From NCBI GenBank assembly GCA_010094045.1, contig ML986639.1:62001-126000 (forward strand): a stretch of 64,000 bases of DNA, in the 5' to 3' direction. Shown piece after piece: positions 22,532-33,560 of this stretch. The notes below the pieces were generated by a model, which was given only the letters and a program-made list of their open reading frames with translations, did not search any database and was not told the origin of the DNA. This DNA is from Lojkania enalia (Eukaryota; Ascomycota; Dothideomycetes; Pleosporales). The position numbers and the translations under genes are program-made. The stretch's first letter is position 1. Each line of letters opens with the position of its first letter.

Positions 22532-23085
22532 AGAGAGCTCCAGCTACGTCTTAGGAGATGATCGGGATGTTCTTGACCAGACTCTCACAGCCATATTGTG
22601 ATATTCAGTCATCCTTCTACATGTAGTTAAGTAACGTATGAATTCTTATGTGATTTAGTCCTCAGATTTGGGGTATTAAACTCAATTAAATGAAGACAAG
22701 AAATTTATTCTTATACTCTTACAGAACTGAAGTCATATTATGTTATTATAATCTATACTTAAGCCCCCCTGAGATCCTTCCAAACGCAAGAACGGGCTTT
22801 GCCACAAGAGACTTTATGCCAGCTCACATGGATACTGTATTGATCATATGTAGTCATTATGAAACGGAGAAACCGACATCTATGTTGTGAAGCCGTTAGA
22901 CATTCAGAGGCATTTCATACGCTATAAGAACCGAGACGTTGGCCGAAGCTCTAATCTCACAAGCCGAGGTCCTACAATTTCTTGGCAATTTCCAACTTTG
23001 AGAACTGCGATAGAATATCGCATCATCCAACTCGCGCACTCCCTCTCTTGTATTCACTCTTAGCTTTAATTTTGCGGCTTTCGCA
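22532..23085. other. upstream region of PEX10
   Basis: Most of this is AT-rich and non-coding. The last 100 bp become pyrimidine-rich and lead to the PEX10 ATG at 23086. No TATA box was recognised. Confidence 0.4.
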
Positions 23086-24219
23086 ATGTCGACTTCGCCA
23101 CCATTTACGTACCCGTTCGCTGCTTCTCCGGACATCATCCGCTCGCACCAGAAAGACGCCTACTTCAGTGGCGTACTCCTCGAGCAGATCTCGACGCTTC
23201 TCCGCAAGCTAAGAGGCGCACGATTTGCACATACCTATAATTCCGAGTCCAGAATATTCAGTGAACTTTTATATCTTGGGCTCACAACTTTAATTGGCAA
23301 TCGGACGCTGGGTGAGGAGTATTGCGATATCATTCAGGTGGAAGGAGAGAACAGCCGATTACCAGCGCTAGGAAGACGGGCAGGATATATACTGAGCTGT
23401 ATATTGGGGCCATATTTGCTAGGCCGCATACTTCCGGTCTTCAGGCGGAGGATACGTGCGAAGCTCGAAGCGAATCTTAGGTGGTATGCGCGACTGCAAA
23501 CAAAAGCACAACAATTAGAAAAGGGCAGAAGCAAGGCAGCATCATCCCCCCTAGGCGCACGCGTCCAACACTATATACTTCAAAACCTCGAAACCCTGAC
23601 CTCGCCCTCTCCAATCTACGCGCTCTCGCTTGCCACGTTCTACTTCTCCGGATCGTACTATCATCTCTCGAAACGAATATGGAATCTCCGATACATCTTC
23701 ACGCGTCATGTCTCAGAGAGCGATCAGCGCGTGGGATATGAAGTGTTAGGAGTTCTCCTTGCGTTGCAGATGGCCGTGCAAGCGTATCTCCACATTCAGA
23801 ACACAATGACGCGGGATACCCTCAGTACCGGCACTCTCGGAGCAGGTGTCGGTACTATGGCAGCAATCGGTGGAGGTGTTGAGGTATCGTTGGATCCAAA
23901 TGCATATAGTACCAACAATGCACTCCTCTTTGAGTCGGGAAATGCAGCAGCGGCACCGACAGACCTCCAAAAATGGACGCATACGCCCTCGTCGGATAAG
24001 CCGAGGTATGAGCTTGACAATGAGAGTACGATGCCTTGGATCGCAGGGGGTAACAGGAAATGTACGTTATGTCTAGAACCGATGAAGGACCCCAGTGTGA
24101 CTACGTGTGGGCATGTCTTTTGCTGGGTTTGTATATCAGATTGGGCGAGGGAGAAGCCGGAGTGTCCGCTTTGCAGGCAGAATTGTCTGGTGCAGCACGT
24201 ATTGCCCCTCAGAGGATAG
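23086..24219 (+). CDS. PEX10: peroxisome biogenesis factor 10, RING E3 ubiquitin ligase
   Basis: A single exon gives 377 aa. The N-terminal peroxin domain (about 20-290) contains hydrophobic segments (GRRAGYILSCILGPYLLGRI, YALSLATFYFSGSYYHLSKR, GYEVLGVLLALQMAVQAYLH). A C3HC4 RING finger begins at Cys326: CTLCLEPMKDPSVTTCGHVF, then CWVC and CPLCRQ. Pex10 sits in the peroxisomal membrane with Pex2 and Pex12 and ubiquitinates the import receptor Pex5. A Gly/Thr-rich insert (about 245-270) and an Ala-rich linker precede the RING. Length is normal for filamentous fungi. The gene stands alone between two AT-rich regions. Confidence 0.95.
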   Translation: MSTSPPFTYPFAASPDIIRSHQKDAYFSGVLLEQISTLLRKLRGARFAHTYNSESRIFSELLYLGLTTLIGNRTLGEEYCDIIQVEGENSRLPALGRRAGYILSCILGPYLLGRILPVFRRRIRAKLEANLRWYARLQTKAQQLEKGRSKAASSPLGARVQHYILQNLETLTSPSPIYALSLATFYFSGSYYHLSKRIWNLRYIFTRHVSESDQRVGYEVLGVLLALQMAVQAYLHIQNTMTRDTLSTGTLGAGVGTMAAIGGGVEVSLDPNAYSTNNALLFESGNAAAAPTDLQKWTHTPSSDKPRYELDNESTMPWIAGGNRKCTLCLEPMKDPSVTTCGHVFCWVCISDWAREKPECPLCRQNCLVQHVLPLRG

Positions 24220-25115
24220 CGATTTATCCCAAGCGATGGCGATCGGAAACTGTGACAGTAGATAAATAATACCCCTCAGACAATATCTTGACAAACTAGC
24301 AAGCTATACTTCATGGTAGAGTTTTTGATTAGAGTATAGCGCCAGGAACGCGATACGACCGTGATACCAGCTTGATAATAGAGTAGATAACTTTACATTA
24401 ACTCCCAATAATCCGGAATAAGTACTCGCAACCATTAAGATCTCATGTTCTGATACCCTCTCGTACACTGGTAACACAGGTGGAGTTCCAATTGCCCGTC
24501 ATCCACTCTCTGATATGCTCTCCGTACACAAACCAACAGCTCTCGTATTCTTCCCCATAATAGGCCATTCCCCATCCTATAATGGAACTATACATCTGTC
24601 GAAGAGGGATGAGCTCGATTTGGTGATTTGCGTGTTTTCTTATTGGATAGCTCATGAAAACATCAACTACTGATTATATGAGATTTCTGTTTCGCATGCT
24701 ACTATAACACGTACCTTTTGCAACATTGGTCCATGAAGTCTCCTCCTAATTCACCCATAATCAAAGCGAGGCCTGAATCAAACTTCATACCCTGAAGAAG
24801 GTTAAATACGCACCAATTTACAAAACAAATATACCCAAGTTAATATGTCAATGCACATTCATAGGTAGAGCAGATAAGGGGGTGCCATCCCTGGTCCACT
24901 CCTTAAATTCAAGCTGACAAGCCGCCCCTCTCGGGCACTAAATCATTCTTCTGTTCGTTGGTGTTATTTGGTAATTCATCCCCGTTGACTGACCTCCAGT
25001 CGAGAAGGCTAATGTTCCATTTGCCTTCGCCATGCGATTTCAAGGTTATGTCCAAGGGATTGGCGTCGAGACAGCATTGCACTCTGCTGAAGAGACGAAG
25101 AGTTACGTTCGGGGC
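24220..25115. other. intergenic region between PEX10 and the F-box gene
   Basis: The two genes converge here. A 70-codon minus-strand frame at 24655-24443 (SSIIGWGMAYYGEEYESCWF within it) has a protein-like look but no family and no support; it may be a relic of a coding exon. Otherwise the DNA is AT-rich, with nothing recognised. Confidence 0.35.
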
Positions 25116-25673
25116 TCAACCTGGGCAGCCGTTGATCTGCAAAGAAAACTCGCTGGCCCTCTCGCTGGTCAAATACTCCCATGGGATGTCATAGAGCACA
25201 TCCATAGTGACGCCGGTCGAGAAGGGTATCATCGCTTCTCTCACATATTTACCTCTTTGGCCTGTACGGATTTCGACGATGCGCAGCGATTGAGGAGGCG
25301 GCTGGACCGGGAACATTTTCCGCCAACTTGCGTCTTTGCACAAGAATGCATCTCGGGCCTTCAGATCACGAGCCCAGTCTAGGTGCTCGAGCGTATCATA
25401 CGAAGGCATGCACCAACGATCGTCTGTGCTAACGAACCACGGAAGGAGTTTGTTTCTTAGCAGGGAATTCAGGGTCCATTCACCAGATGGTTTGGGAGGC
25501 ACGGGTCGAAAGAATAACTTCTGTTGCAGTATTGGAGAGGAAGTGATGAGAGAACTGACATCGCGAGATATGCGCTGTACCAAGAGGAGATCGACGGGTG
25601 GAAGCCGTGCTAGAATTGCCTCTAAGAGCTCGGGAGTGGAGAGGACGTGGTTCTGTGCAGACGACATTGTCAT
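25116..25673 (-). CDS. F-box domain protein
   Basis: A single exon gives 185 aa. Residues 10-55 (LSTPELLEAILARLPPVDLL, then VQRISRDVSSLI and PILQQKLFFRP) form a fungal F-box, the Skp1-binding module of SCF ubiquitin ligases. The remainder (LRNKLLPWF, then CKDASWRKMFPVQPPPQSLR) resembles a large lineage-specific family of short F-box proteins in filamentous ascomycetes. The substrate is unknown. The frame ends in a TGA directly after NGCPG; the family often continues somewhat further, so a slightly shortened C-terminus is possible. A second Met two codons downstream is an equal start candidate. Confidence 0.75.
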   Translation of the reverse strand: MTMSSAQNHVLSTPELLEAILARLPPVDLLLVQRISRDVSSLITSSPILQQKLFFRPVPPKPSGEWTLNSLLRNKLLPWFVSTDDRWCMPSYDTLEHLDWARDLKARDAFLCKDASWRKMFPVQPPPQSLRIVEIRTGQRGKYVREAMIPFSTGVTMDVLYDIPWEYLTSERASEFSLQINGCPG

Positions 25674-28097
25674 GACTGGTTCAGAGGTTGATCAACCTTA
25701 AATGAATTTTACGAATTTTCCCTGCTTCATGGGCGGTACTAGTTGGCCGCTGGGCAGTGGTGATGGCGTGTGGGATAGAACAATGTATCGAACAAAGCTA
25801 GCCGGAGTGGGCGATGGTACCCCGGCCGAAAACGTCTATGGAACCTAAAAGCATAATTCTCTCTCCAACGCTTAGTTATTTACTGCTTAGCTGAAGAAAC
25901 AATTTTATGCTGTGTCATTGCGGTGCAATTATTGTGCCGTTGCCTTGCAATATTTTAAGTTCTTCCCTCAATACTTCTCGCGTCTTGTTGCTTATTCGTG
26001 ATCGAACTCTTTCTCGTGTTGAAATTGCGATTGTTGCTGATCTTACCTGAATTTCATTTCTTTTTCGGACTCTTTAGGGGTATTTATACTAACGGGTAAT
26101 ATTAAGGTTGTCCTCTTACAGCTGATCGGACGCTGCACAGCAGACAAGACTTATTTTCTCTTCACTAACTAGGAAGCAGATTACTAGCCTCATACCCTTT
26201 GACCAAACAACGGTTTCCATATATCCCCCTAATTTTCGATTCACTTAATACTTTTGTCTCAAAGGACGTGTTCACACTGACGATACACTACATCCGGTTA
26301 GAAGTCGCACAAAAACTATAATGTATTTCTGGAACAGGATGGTATGTTGGAATCTGAATTTGGGTTTCGCCTTCCTACATTCGAAACGGATTCGTCAAAC
26401 TACTGTCGGAGTGGTAATATTTAGTCCAACACAATACGAGCTACCTAACACGGATAGGCTGAATCCTTTAACTTGGGGATACCTTTAATCATAATCGCTC
26501 TTACGGTGGATGTTGTTCAAATTTTCTTGGTTGGAAGAACGAAAACCTGGTTCCCAATGATTTCAAACCTTCCGACGCTTATACCGTACCAAAGGACCAC
26601 AAGGATACGAAATGCTCGGATTTCTTAAGCCAGGTATCTACTATCAAGTCTCTTAAGCAGCGTTATAATTCGAAGATAAATTGCTTGAGGTATGTGCTCT
26701 TCAGGAATGCCGACATTCTCTCCAAGAGTATTCTGATCATTTGATGCTACGACACCTAGTGGCGCAAGTGTTCTACCTAGATCCCTAGGTCTCCATGAGA
26801 GCCAATAATTCCTTTAGAGGATGGTGTTCTCACGGACACTACAGCACGTGAACGTCTTGCTGAGTGATTCCGTAAGGCTAGAGTTTTTGGTAGTCTGTGC
26901 AACAGAGGAGAATCATCGCCATTTTCGATGGTCTTAACAGCGTTCTTTATCCTTCCATCCAATGGTAACCTTCCACACTTGCTAGACACCCTAGCCGAAT
27001 CTTAAGATCTTTGTCCATAGGCGCTGATAGTATCGTGAATAGCGCGCAGAATCGCCCGGACGAAGCGGATATCTTCTTAGAGCAACGTTCACACGAGTTG
27101 GAGAGAAGCAAGTTGGTCCTTCGACCTTTACAACGCGCAAGCTGAGAAATGCCAGGAAAGGGCAGTGATTGGGGATCCATTGACAGACATGGTTAGGAGG
27201 ACTAGGGCAAAATCGGGGAATACAGAATGTGAGTTGCTGATAGAAACTAACGCTAGGTGTTTTCTTCTACTTAGGTGCCTTCATGGTGTGGTCTAGAGGG
27301 GCGTACGTGAAGTTCCTTCCACATAAATGACTTCTATACATATGGACAATCTAGGCATGCTCTATCGACCTAGATAATCCTATCCGCCCATTTTTATTTA
27401 TATTCCAATACTTTTCAGGGTCCTAGTTGCCACTATACGATGGCTCTTCTTGGCTGGGTCTCCAAGCGTATTGCAGCTTTTCCCTGCTTCTTATCAGCAC
27501 CTATGTCCCGGAAGGATTGCGAATTGGTATATTTGTTGTCTATAATTTTTGGGTCAGGACTTAGTGGTCATTGTGTTTATCACATTACGCGCTTTTCTCC
27601 CATTTCCTATCTGCGTACGGCTCCTCGTCAACTTAAGAGGAGCTTTTGAAACCTAGCCGTCACTACTCCTATTCTTCCATTTACGTGGAAAAAAAAAAAA
27701 ATTTTTTTCCTGCCATCCTTTCGTCTCATTTATTTTACACCTTCACTAAGCTCATCATCATTGTCACTTTGAGCAATCCGCGCGTTAGCTTTCACCGACA
27801 GCCCATCACCGTCACCATGATTATGTTATTATCCTTAGTCCCTCTTGTCCTGTAGGTAGCTGTATTTATTTATCCTCGCGCCTCCGTCTCTTCCTCCCTT
27901 TCTTTCTCCTCCCATACACAACCCCAACATTGCACTTAGCCAAAGTTGTCGCTTGTGTATCAGCCGAAGCTAATGTCTCACAGAGGCACATCAATTACCC
28001 GCATACGCGGACAAACCATGACTAAGAACATGGTTTCTAGCAAGACTCCCAATCATGAGGTAGGTCTTCGTGTTTCTGGAGCTACACAGAGTACTTT
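25674..28097. other. gene-poor region ending in a pyrimidine-rich promoter
   Basis: No gene is recognised between 25.7 and 27.6 kb; the open frames there are short and without family resemblance. A run of 13 A followed by 7 T flanked by GG and CC (about 27687-27710) could form a hairpin. From about 27.85 to 27.95 kb the plus strand is C/T-rich, consistent with the promoter and leader of the gene at 28098. A candidate 5'-UTR intron (GTAGGT near 28060 to CACAG near 28090) would be unusually short. Confidence 0.4.
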
Positions 28098-28943
28098 ATG
28101 GCTAACTATCAACAGCCTAGCATGGCTTCCGGACAACAAGCCGACCTGCCACCAAAACCTCCGGTGGCCTCAAGCACGGCGGCCGTCCAGGGCGCTAATC
28201 TACCGCCAAGGCCAGTCAAGAAGCCGGCAGGATCTGGTCGGAGAGCAAACGTAAGTTCTATACAATTGATACCCTGTCAGTTAAGCGGCATCTTAACGCG
28301 AGAACAGTCTGGTCCGAAGGTGCGGGGTCCTCGCATTCCTCACTATGGCCCAGGTCCTCTTCCTCAATCCAGTCCAGGCACATTCGGTCTTCCTGTTGCA
28401 CCTAGTCTTCCAAATGTTCAGGGTGGCCCCTTCGGCCTAGGAGCATACCAATTGCCAATGGCCCATCCATACGCGGCCGGCCCACCGTATATTCAAGGAA
28501 GCAGTGAATTGATCCTTCATCCGCCCATGACCACCGGATTCGGACAACCACCTCCACAGCCCTTCTACCATGCAGGTCCCATCGTTGGCGGTGACCCTCG
28601 AGCACCTATCAGCTATCCACCACCTTCACCCTCAAAGCCCAACAACCACAATTGGTTGCCGCTTATTGACGCCTCTACAGAAACTCCAGGACACCCTCAA
28701 GGCGTCTACGACGAGCGCCACGTTCGCCGTTGCCTGGAGCAAGGTCTCGACGGGATGAGAATTATGCTTAACAAGGTGACCCGACGCGCGAGGTTCTCCG
28801 AAAAGCTCGTCGTCGACTTGCCAGCCCCAATGGTTGCTGCTCTCGACGACTTTCCGGATCTTAAGTGCGTCTACATGACGCTCAAGACGGCCGCTCGGGA
28901 TGCCCAGGCCCAGGCTGGTGAAGTGCCCTCCTCTTCCCGCTGA
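28098..28943 (+). CDS. proline-rich hypothetical protein
   Basis: Exon 1 is 28098-28250 and exon 2 is 28308-28943. The 57-nt intron has GTAAGT, a CTTAAC branch site and GAACAG. The product is 262 aa. Residues 1-185 are Pro/Gly/Gln/Ala-rich (LPPKPPVASS, PPRPVKKP and PYAAGPPYIQG-type stretches) and likely disordered; PxxP motifs could bind SH3 domains. A folded-looking C-terminal segment (about 188-250: YDERHVRRCLEQGLDGMRIM, then DLPAPMVAALDDFPDLKCVY) is probably helical. I do not recognise a family. Reading through the intron would also stay open but inserts an untypical segment, so splicing is preferred. Confidence 0.62.
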   Translation: MANYQQPSMASGQQADLPPKPPVASSTAAVQGANLPPRPVKKPAGSGRRANVSSIQLIPCQLSGILTREQSGPKVRGPRIPHYGPGPLPQSSPGTFGLPVAPSLPNVQGGPFGLGAYQLPMAHPYAAGPPYIQGSSELILHPPMTTGFGQPPPQPFYHAGPIVGGDPRAPISYPPPSPSKPNNHNWLPLIDASTETPGHPQGVYDERHVRRCLEQGLDGMRIMLNKVTRRARFSEKLVVDLPAPMVAALDDFPDLKCVYMTLKTAARDAQAQAGEVPSSSR

Positions 28944-29709
28944 ATAGGTATGCTTTGATCGATCGTGAATTGCACTACGGATCGGTAATTCAATGGTCTC
29001 GTGTTTCACGACTCAGTATTACATAATACGAGTTCTCAGAGAGTGTTATTCTCTCCCCTGGCTCAACGAAGCATCATGCGGTCTCTTTTCCTCTGGATTT
29101 CAGTGTTTTATTCGAATGCAACGGAAATCTTAGTGTTTTAACTACTCAGAAGCTTCGTCCCGTTTACGCCGAGGTCGCTTGCCGTATTTGCTGAAACCGT
29201 CTCAGCGGAAATAGCATCAGGCACAAGACGTTTAGCATCGTTAGCGGCTGTTTGTCAGCCGATATGACGAGGCGCGGGATAGGATTGGAGAGGCACAAGC
29301 ATGTAAAGTAACCCGACGACCTACAAGGATTAATTAGCATGAATGGCACCATGGTTTTGATACCACGATTTCCCTAAATTGATATGTGAAGCTGTGTTAG
29401 ATTGCATCTGCAAAGTAGTGCGATATCTAGTGCGTGATAGACGGGTAGTTACAAAAAGCGAAGTATACTTGGCAGGAAATAGGTATATGAACGACTTCAC
29501 ATGGTCGCGTCAAAGAGAGACAGGAGATTACTTTTACATAAAATTGAATACCTAGTTACTACACTTTACATCGGCTAATAGTATATATACAGGCTCTTGT
29601 CAGAGCATGACGGCGGGGATGAAGGTGCGCTATCGAACAAATGCATCAAAGTCTGCCACCCGAAGCCAATAGCTGCAATACATGTTCGGCATGTAGTTCG
29701 CACGCTCGT
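28944..29709. other. intergenic region
   Basis: This lies between two convergent genes. Several short AT-rich stretches are present; no gene, repeat or RNA was recognised. Confidence 0.4.
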
Positions 29710-30135
29710 TTATTTGCCCTTTGGATTCTGGTGCTGGGCTTGGTAAAACTTTTGCGGCCAGACACCGGACTTCTGAATATCGTCAGCGCAACTCGATTTA
29801 CCCCAACGCAATCGATTCTGACTGCATTTCTGAGAATTGTGGGGGGGACCGTATCGTACCTCAGAATACTGCTCGTTCTACTTGGTCCTAAACTCCTCAC
29901 TGGTCGGCATGCTAGGCGTCTGTTGCCTCGACTCCAAGCTCTGGGTGCCCGTTGGGGTGCCAGTGGCTGGCTGGTGCGTCGGCGTGCCGCCGGCGGCCGT
30001 ATACCGCTGCTCGATGTTGTCGACTCCTTGCGTCTTGTAGGGGTTCGGAAACCAGTATTTGCGCATGACGAGGTAGTAGGTGAAGCCGACGGCTCCGCCG
30101 GCCATGAAGATCTTGGGGATAGAGACGGGTGCCAT
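29710..30135 (-). CDS. small one-helix membrane protein with an in-frame TAG
   Basis: The ATG at 30135 opens a frame with a membrane segment (KIFMAGGAVGFTYYLVMRK) followed by YWFPNPYKTQGVDNIEQRY, typical of a conserved fungal protein of unknown function that I recall as widespread and uncharacterised. The frame stops at TAG 29880-29878 after 85 residues. The same frame then continues for six codons (NEQYSE) to a GTACGA donor at 29859. An acceptor at 29773 (TATTCAG) leads to KSGVWPQKFYQAQHQNPKGK and a stop at 29712-29710. That tail looks genuinely coding, so the TAG may be a nonsense mutation, an assembly error, or evidence of an unrecognised splice. As written, the product is 85 aa. The gene is divergent from the EXS gene. 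Confidence 0.6.
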
Positions 30136-30762
30136 TGTGGGTGTTGTGTTCTAGGAGGACTGGCTTTTGCTGATGTTTCTGCTTGGTTTCTGGCGTTCGG
30201 CGATGGAAGAATTGAGATCGTGGCCGGTGATTGTAGCGTCGTATGAGCGGTCGTACACAATATATGGGATCGTGGGGGAGAATTGGAGCGTCGAGGGATC
30301 TGAAGAACTAATATCGTCGGCTATATCGCGATAATGGCCACGTCTGCGAGCTTAGGCGACGGCACCCGATTGAAACTTGCGCGATGCTGGCTTTGTTGCG
30401 AATCGTGGGCGTCATGGCGATGCTCATGAGGAAAAGCTTCGGCGGCTTTCCGCACGCTTGGCAGGACCGGGGTCCCACGCACTTGGTAGGGCTGATCGAT
30501 GCGGCTGAAACGGGGCGCTCCCGTTATGTCAGCTGTGGCGTTGATTTTGGGGATCTGTTCGTGCTGGGAGTGGAAAGTTAACACGCTGCATCTTCGACCA
30601 TCCCCGTGCGTGTGCGAAGGCGACGGCGAAAGGACGGCGAAAGAACGACGAAGTGCGGCGTTTACTAACTGATAGTCACTCGTTCACCGCTTTGAATGAT
30701 CGGTCGGGGGTAGAGTACCTGCGGAGAGACCACAGCCAGGGAACGCAGCACACGATCAAGAG
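30136..30762. promoter_or_regulatory. divergent promoter region
   Basis: This 627-bp spacer separates the small membrane protein gene from the EXS gene. It is GC-richer than the flanking deserts. No clear TATA box or repeated operator was found. Confidence 0.4.
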
Positions 30763-32132
30763 ATGGATGGCGACCCGGCCGTGGACTCGCAGCTCGATGG
30801 CTTCAGTCGCGTGCTGCCGCTGCCGTATCGCGTTGCGCTCATCATTGTTATGGGCGAGTTCTCCATATTCCATTTCTTCCCTTTGACTGGAGCTAATACG
30901 CAATTCACAGGCATTTGGGCTTGGGGCCTCAACCTCCATTACCTCTCCCTGATCAAGATCGATGTCCCCAGCCTCATCCGCTACCCAGGCCGATCGTCTC
31001 CTCAACATCCCTCGCACCATCTCTCGACCTACCGAATCGCGTCCTTCCTTTCTATACCTCTCGTCCTATCCCTCCTCCTGTTCTGGACACTTACGAGTGG
31101 GAGTCCCAAAGATATCGCGGCATGGGAAATCTTACCAAACATATATCTGCTGGTGCTGGTGGTCGGCTTTATTGCTCCAATGCCATTTGTGAGTAGAAAT
31201 GGAAGGTCACGGACAATTGCGACACTGAAGCGCATATCGATTGGAGGTTTGGCCGAAGCACAGGACGGGAAATTCGGCGACATCTTGCTTGCTGATGCGC
31301 TCACGAGTTACGCGAAGGTGCTAGGTGACCTCTTCATCTCGCTATGCATGTTCTTCTCCTCGAAACACTCCTCCACAGGGCCTCCAAATCGAAACTGCGG
31401 AGGTGGTTTCTGGGTGCCCTTCATCATCTCAATTCCTTCAATCATCCGTCTTCGCCAATGCCTCATTGAATACTTCCGTATCCAGAACGCAAACAAGCGC
31501 ACCGGGCAAATCAGTCCATCAACAGGCTGGGGCGGTGTACACCTCGCCAACGCGTTAAAATACTCCTCCGCATTCCCTGTTATCATCCTGAGCGCCATGC
31601 AGCGCTCACCCCAGCCCTCCAAATTTGGAATGTCAGAAGCGACACTCTTCCGCCTCTGGCTCGCCGCTGTTTTCGCTAATTCCGCATACTCATTTTATTG
31701 GGACGTTGCCCGTGATTGGGACCTTACATTATTTTCCAGCAAGAAAGAGAGGGAGAACCCGGAGTATCCATACGGCCTCCGACGGAATAGGTATTTCAAT
31801 GCTAAGGAGTTCTACTACGCGGCTATCGCGGTGGACGCCATGTTGAGGTGTACATGGAGTTTTAAGCTTAGTCCGCATTTGGACCATTTTAATGATTTGG
31901 AGGGTGGTATCTTTCTTATGGAGGTGCTCGAGGTGTTTAGAAGGTGGATCTGGATTTTCTTTCGGGTGGAAACGGAGTGGGGTAAGTACATTATCTTTCA
32001 ATCTCGGACTGATATTATGTGTTTGGTGTACGGAAGTGTGCTAACCATTTGGCAGTGCGCAATCATCGTGGTCCTGCCCCGGATGATATATTGCTTGGCG
32101 ATATGTCTAATAAGTTTGATGAGGATGATTAG
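30763..32132 (+). CDS. EXS-domain membrane protein, Erd1-like
   Basis: Exons are 30763-30853, 30911-31981 and 32056-32132, giving 412 aa. Intron 1 is a GC-AG intron (GCGAGT to TTCACAG, 57 nt, GCTAAT branch); removing it gives the family-like junction VMG-IWAWGLNLHYLSL. Intron 2 (31982-32055, GTAAGT to GGCAG) gives TEWVRNHRGPAPDD and an acidic C-terminus. Several transmembrane segments are visible (SFLSIPLVLSLLLFWTLTSG, NIYLLVLVVGFIAPM). The EXS block includes WVPFIISIPSIIRLRQCLIE, HLANALKYSSAFPVII and YSFYWDVARDWDLTLF. In yeast, Erd1 acts in the Golgi in retention of resident proteins and glycosylation-linked phosphate recycling. Without splicing of intron 1 the frame stays open, adding 19 residues. 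Confidence 0.86.
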
Positions 32133-32639
32133 GTCATAGATGGATATTTTTGACGGCTTAGCGCTGGCATATGCATTTTCGAGGCGTTTTGTTCATGCAT
32201 TAGGGCTTTACCCGTTCTTATCTTTGTGTTATTTCAGCAACTTTTTTGGGTTTTTGGGCTTTTGGCCTAGAATTCAGGATTTGCTACTTCCTTCGTGGCA
32301 ATCTGTGTCTACGCCTCCTACCTGCTACCGTGCACTGCAAATACGTATCTTCTTGGCAGAACACCACGCCTTCCTGTGGGATATTTTCAGCTGCCGCACT
32401 TCCCTTTCCCAATGCTTCGGATGTATTGATCCTTCAACCATTAACTGCAGAAGTTTCTTTCACTTTTACATAAGTTCAACGATGTGTCGTACCCAATGTC
32501 GGACGACACATGCAGCTAATGTTCCGTTTATTTTCACCACGCCCATTGGGGATTACAGGTACACCCTAATGCGAATCATATCAGGCCAGAACCTGACTGG
32601 CAGAGGGTCTATTTTATCACTCGACAAGCCTTGCACTAG
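32133..32639. other. intergenic region
   Basis: A plus-strand open frame of 167 codons spans 32140-32643 but shows no domain, is Cys/Phe-rich and lacks a sensible context; it is not called. Nothing else was recognised. Confidence 0.4.
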
Positions 32640-33560
32640 CTAACGCGAGCTCTGTGTGGAAACTCCGTCTTTTCAAACATGATGATATCCAGAACACTTC
32701 CCTGAAGATGCTCTTAGCTGGCACCTTTATCCAAAGCGTTGTAGACCTTACATACATATCAGCAGAATTGACGGTGACTAGGTCCGTCACAGCACCAGCA
32801 GCATATACCAACGCCAGTCCCTCCTATCCAACCTTCAACGTCTTCTCAGCCTTCATTCCCTCCTTCAAATTCACAATATCTACCGCATCCTAATGCTCAT
32901 TAACAATATACAAGTGCAAATTATCTAGGCTGGGCCACAGCCCATGGGGCTCCATACCCGTACTCCTAATCTCCCCAACCCGCACAGGCAACTTCTGCGG
33001 GGCTGGTTGGACATACCAGCTTCGTCAAGTTTAGCGCCGCAACAGGAACGAAGCCATATGTCGTCCCATTGAGTTCCACGAAATTCGGATGGCTAGTTTC
33101 GGGCCCCGTTTCCAGCACGCCGACGATGCGCCTGCGCAAGACATCTCCAATAGATACTTTGCCCACCATCTTCTGCGCTACCCACGACTTTGACCCGCCC
33201 GCGGCGTTCATCATGTCGCTCGGATACGTATCTACCAGCCCTTGAGATATTCGCCATGATGCTCCTGGTCTCGACATCAACGACATGCACGTACGCCGGG
33301 CGAATATGGTTTACGAAAACTATCCTCCCGTCGGGCGAGAACAGGACTTTGCTCAGCCCCCCCCTTGTCACGATGGTGTTTTCATTGCATCGAATCACAG
33401 TCACAGTGTTGGAGGAAAAACTGAGAGGGAGATGATGCACTTGACGTTGCAGGAGAAGCCTAGGCTGTGCGCATTCGCTACGCGGATATACTCTGAACCG
33501 ATAATGTCGAAGAGGCGCTCTGAACCTAGGCTGATGATCCTAGGAACAGTGTTGTAGAAC
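32640..33560 (-). pseudogene. decayed YVTN-type beta-propeller gene
   Basis: Reading from about 33560 downward, collinear pieces are VPRIISLGSERLFDIIGSEY, then LSKVLFSPDGRIVFVNHIRP with YVHVVDVETRSIM, then after a frame change near 33245 the piece SKSWVAQKMVGKVSIGDVLR and VLETGPETSHPNFVELNGTT. After another frame change near 33015 comes VGEIRSTGMEPHGLWPSLDN and LHLYIVNEH. A TAG (32892-32890) follows, then DAVDIVNLKEGMKAEKTLKV, a second TAG (32826-32824) and LALVYAAGAV. Repeated blade-like segments with HVVDVETR and VSIGDV motifs mark a YVTN/lactonase-like beta-propeller. Two frameshifts and two nonsense codons show it is dead. Start and end are approximate. Confidence 0.75.

Noticed and set aside
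29646..30260. 204- and 201-codon open frames on both strands over the small membrane protein gene
   Set aside because: Both are shadows of the membrane protein gene and its leader; composition is Ser/Arg/Pro- or Leu-rich without motifs.
32140..32643. 167-codon plus-strand frame downstream of the EXS gene
   Set aside because: Cys/Phe/Ser-rich composition, no domain, and directly in the EXS 3' region.
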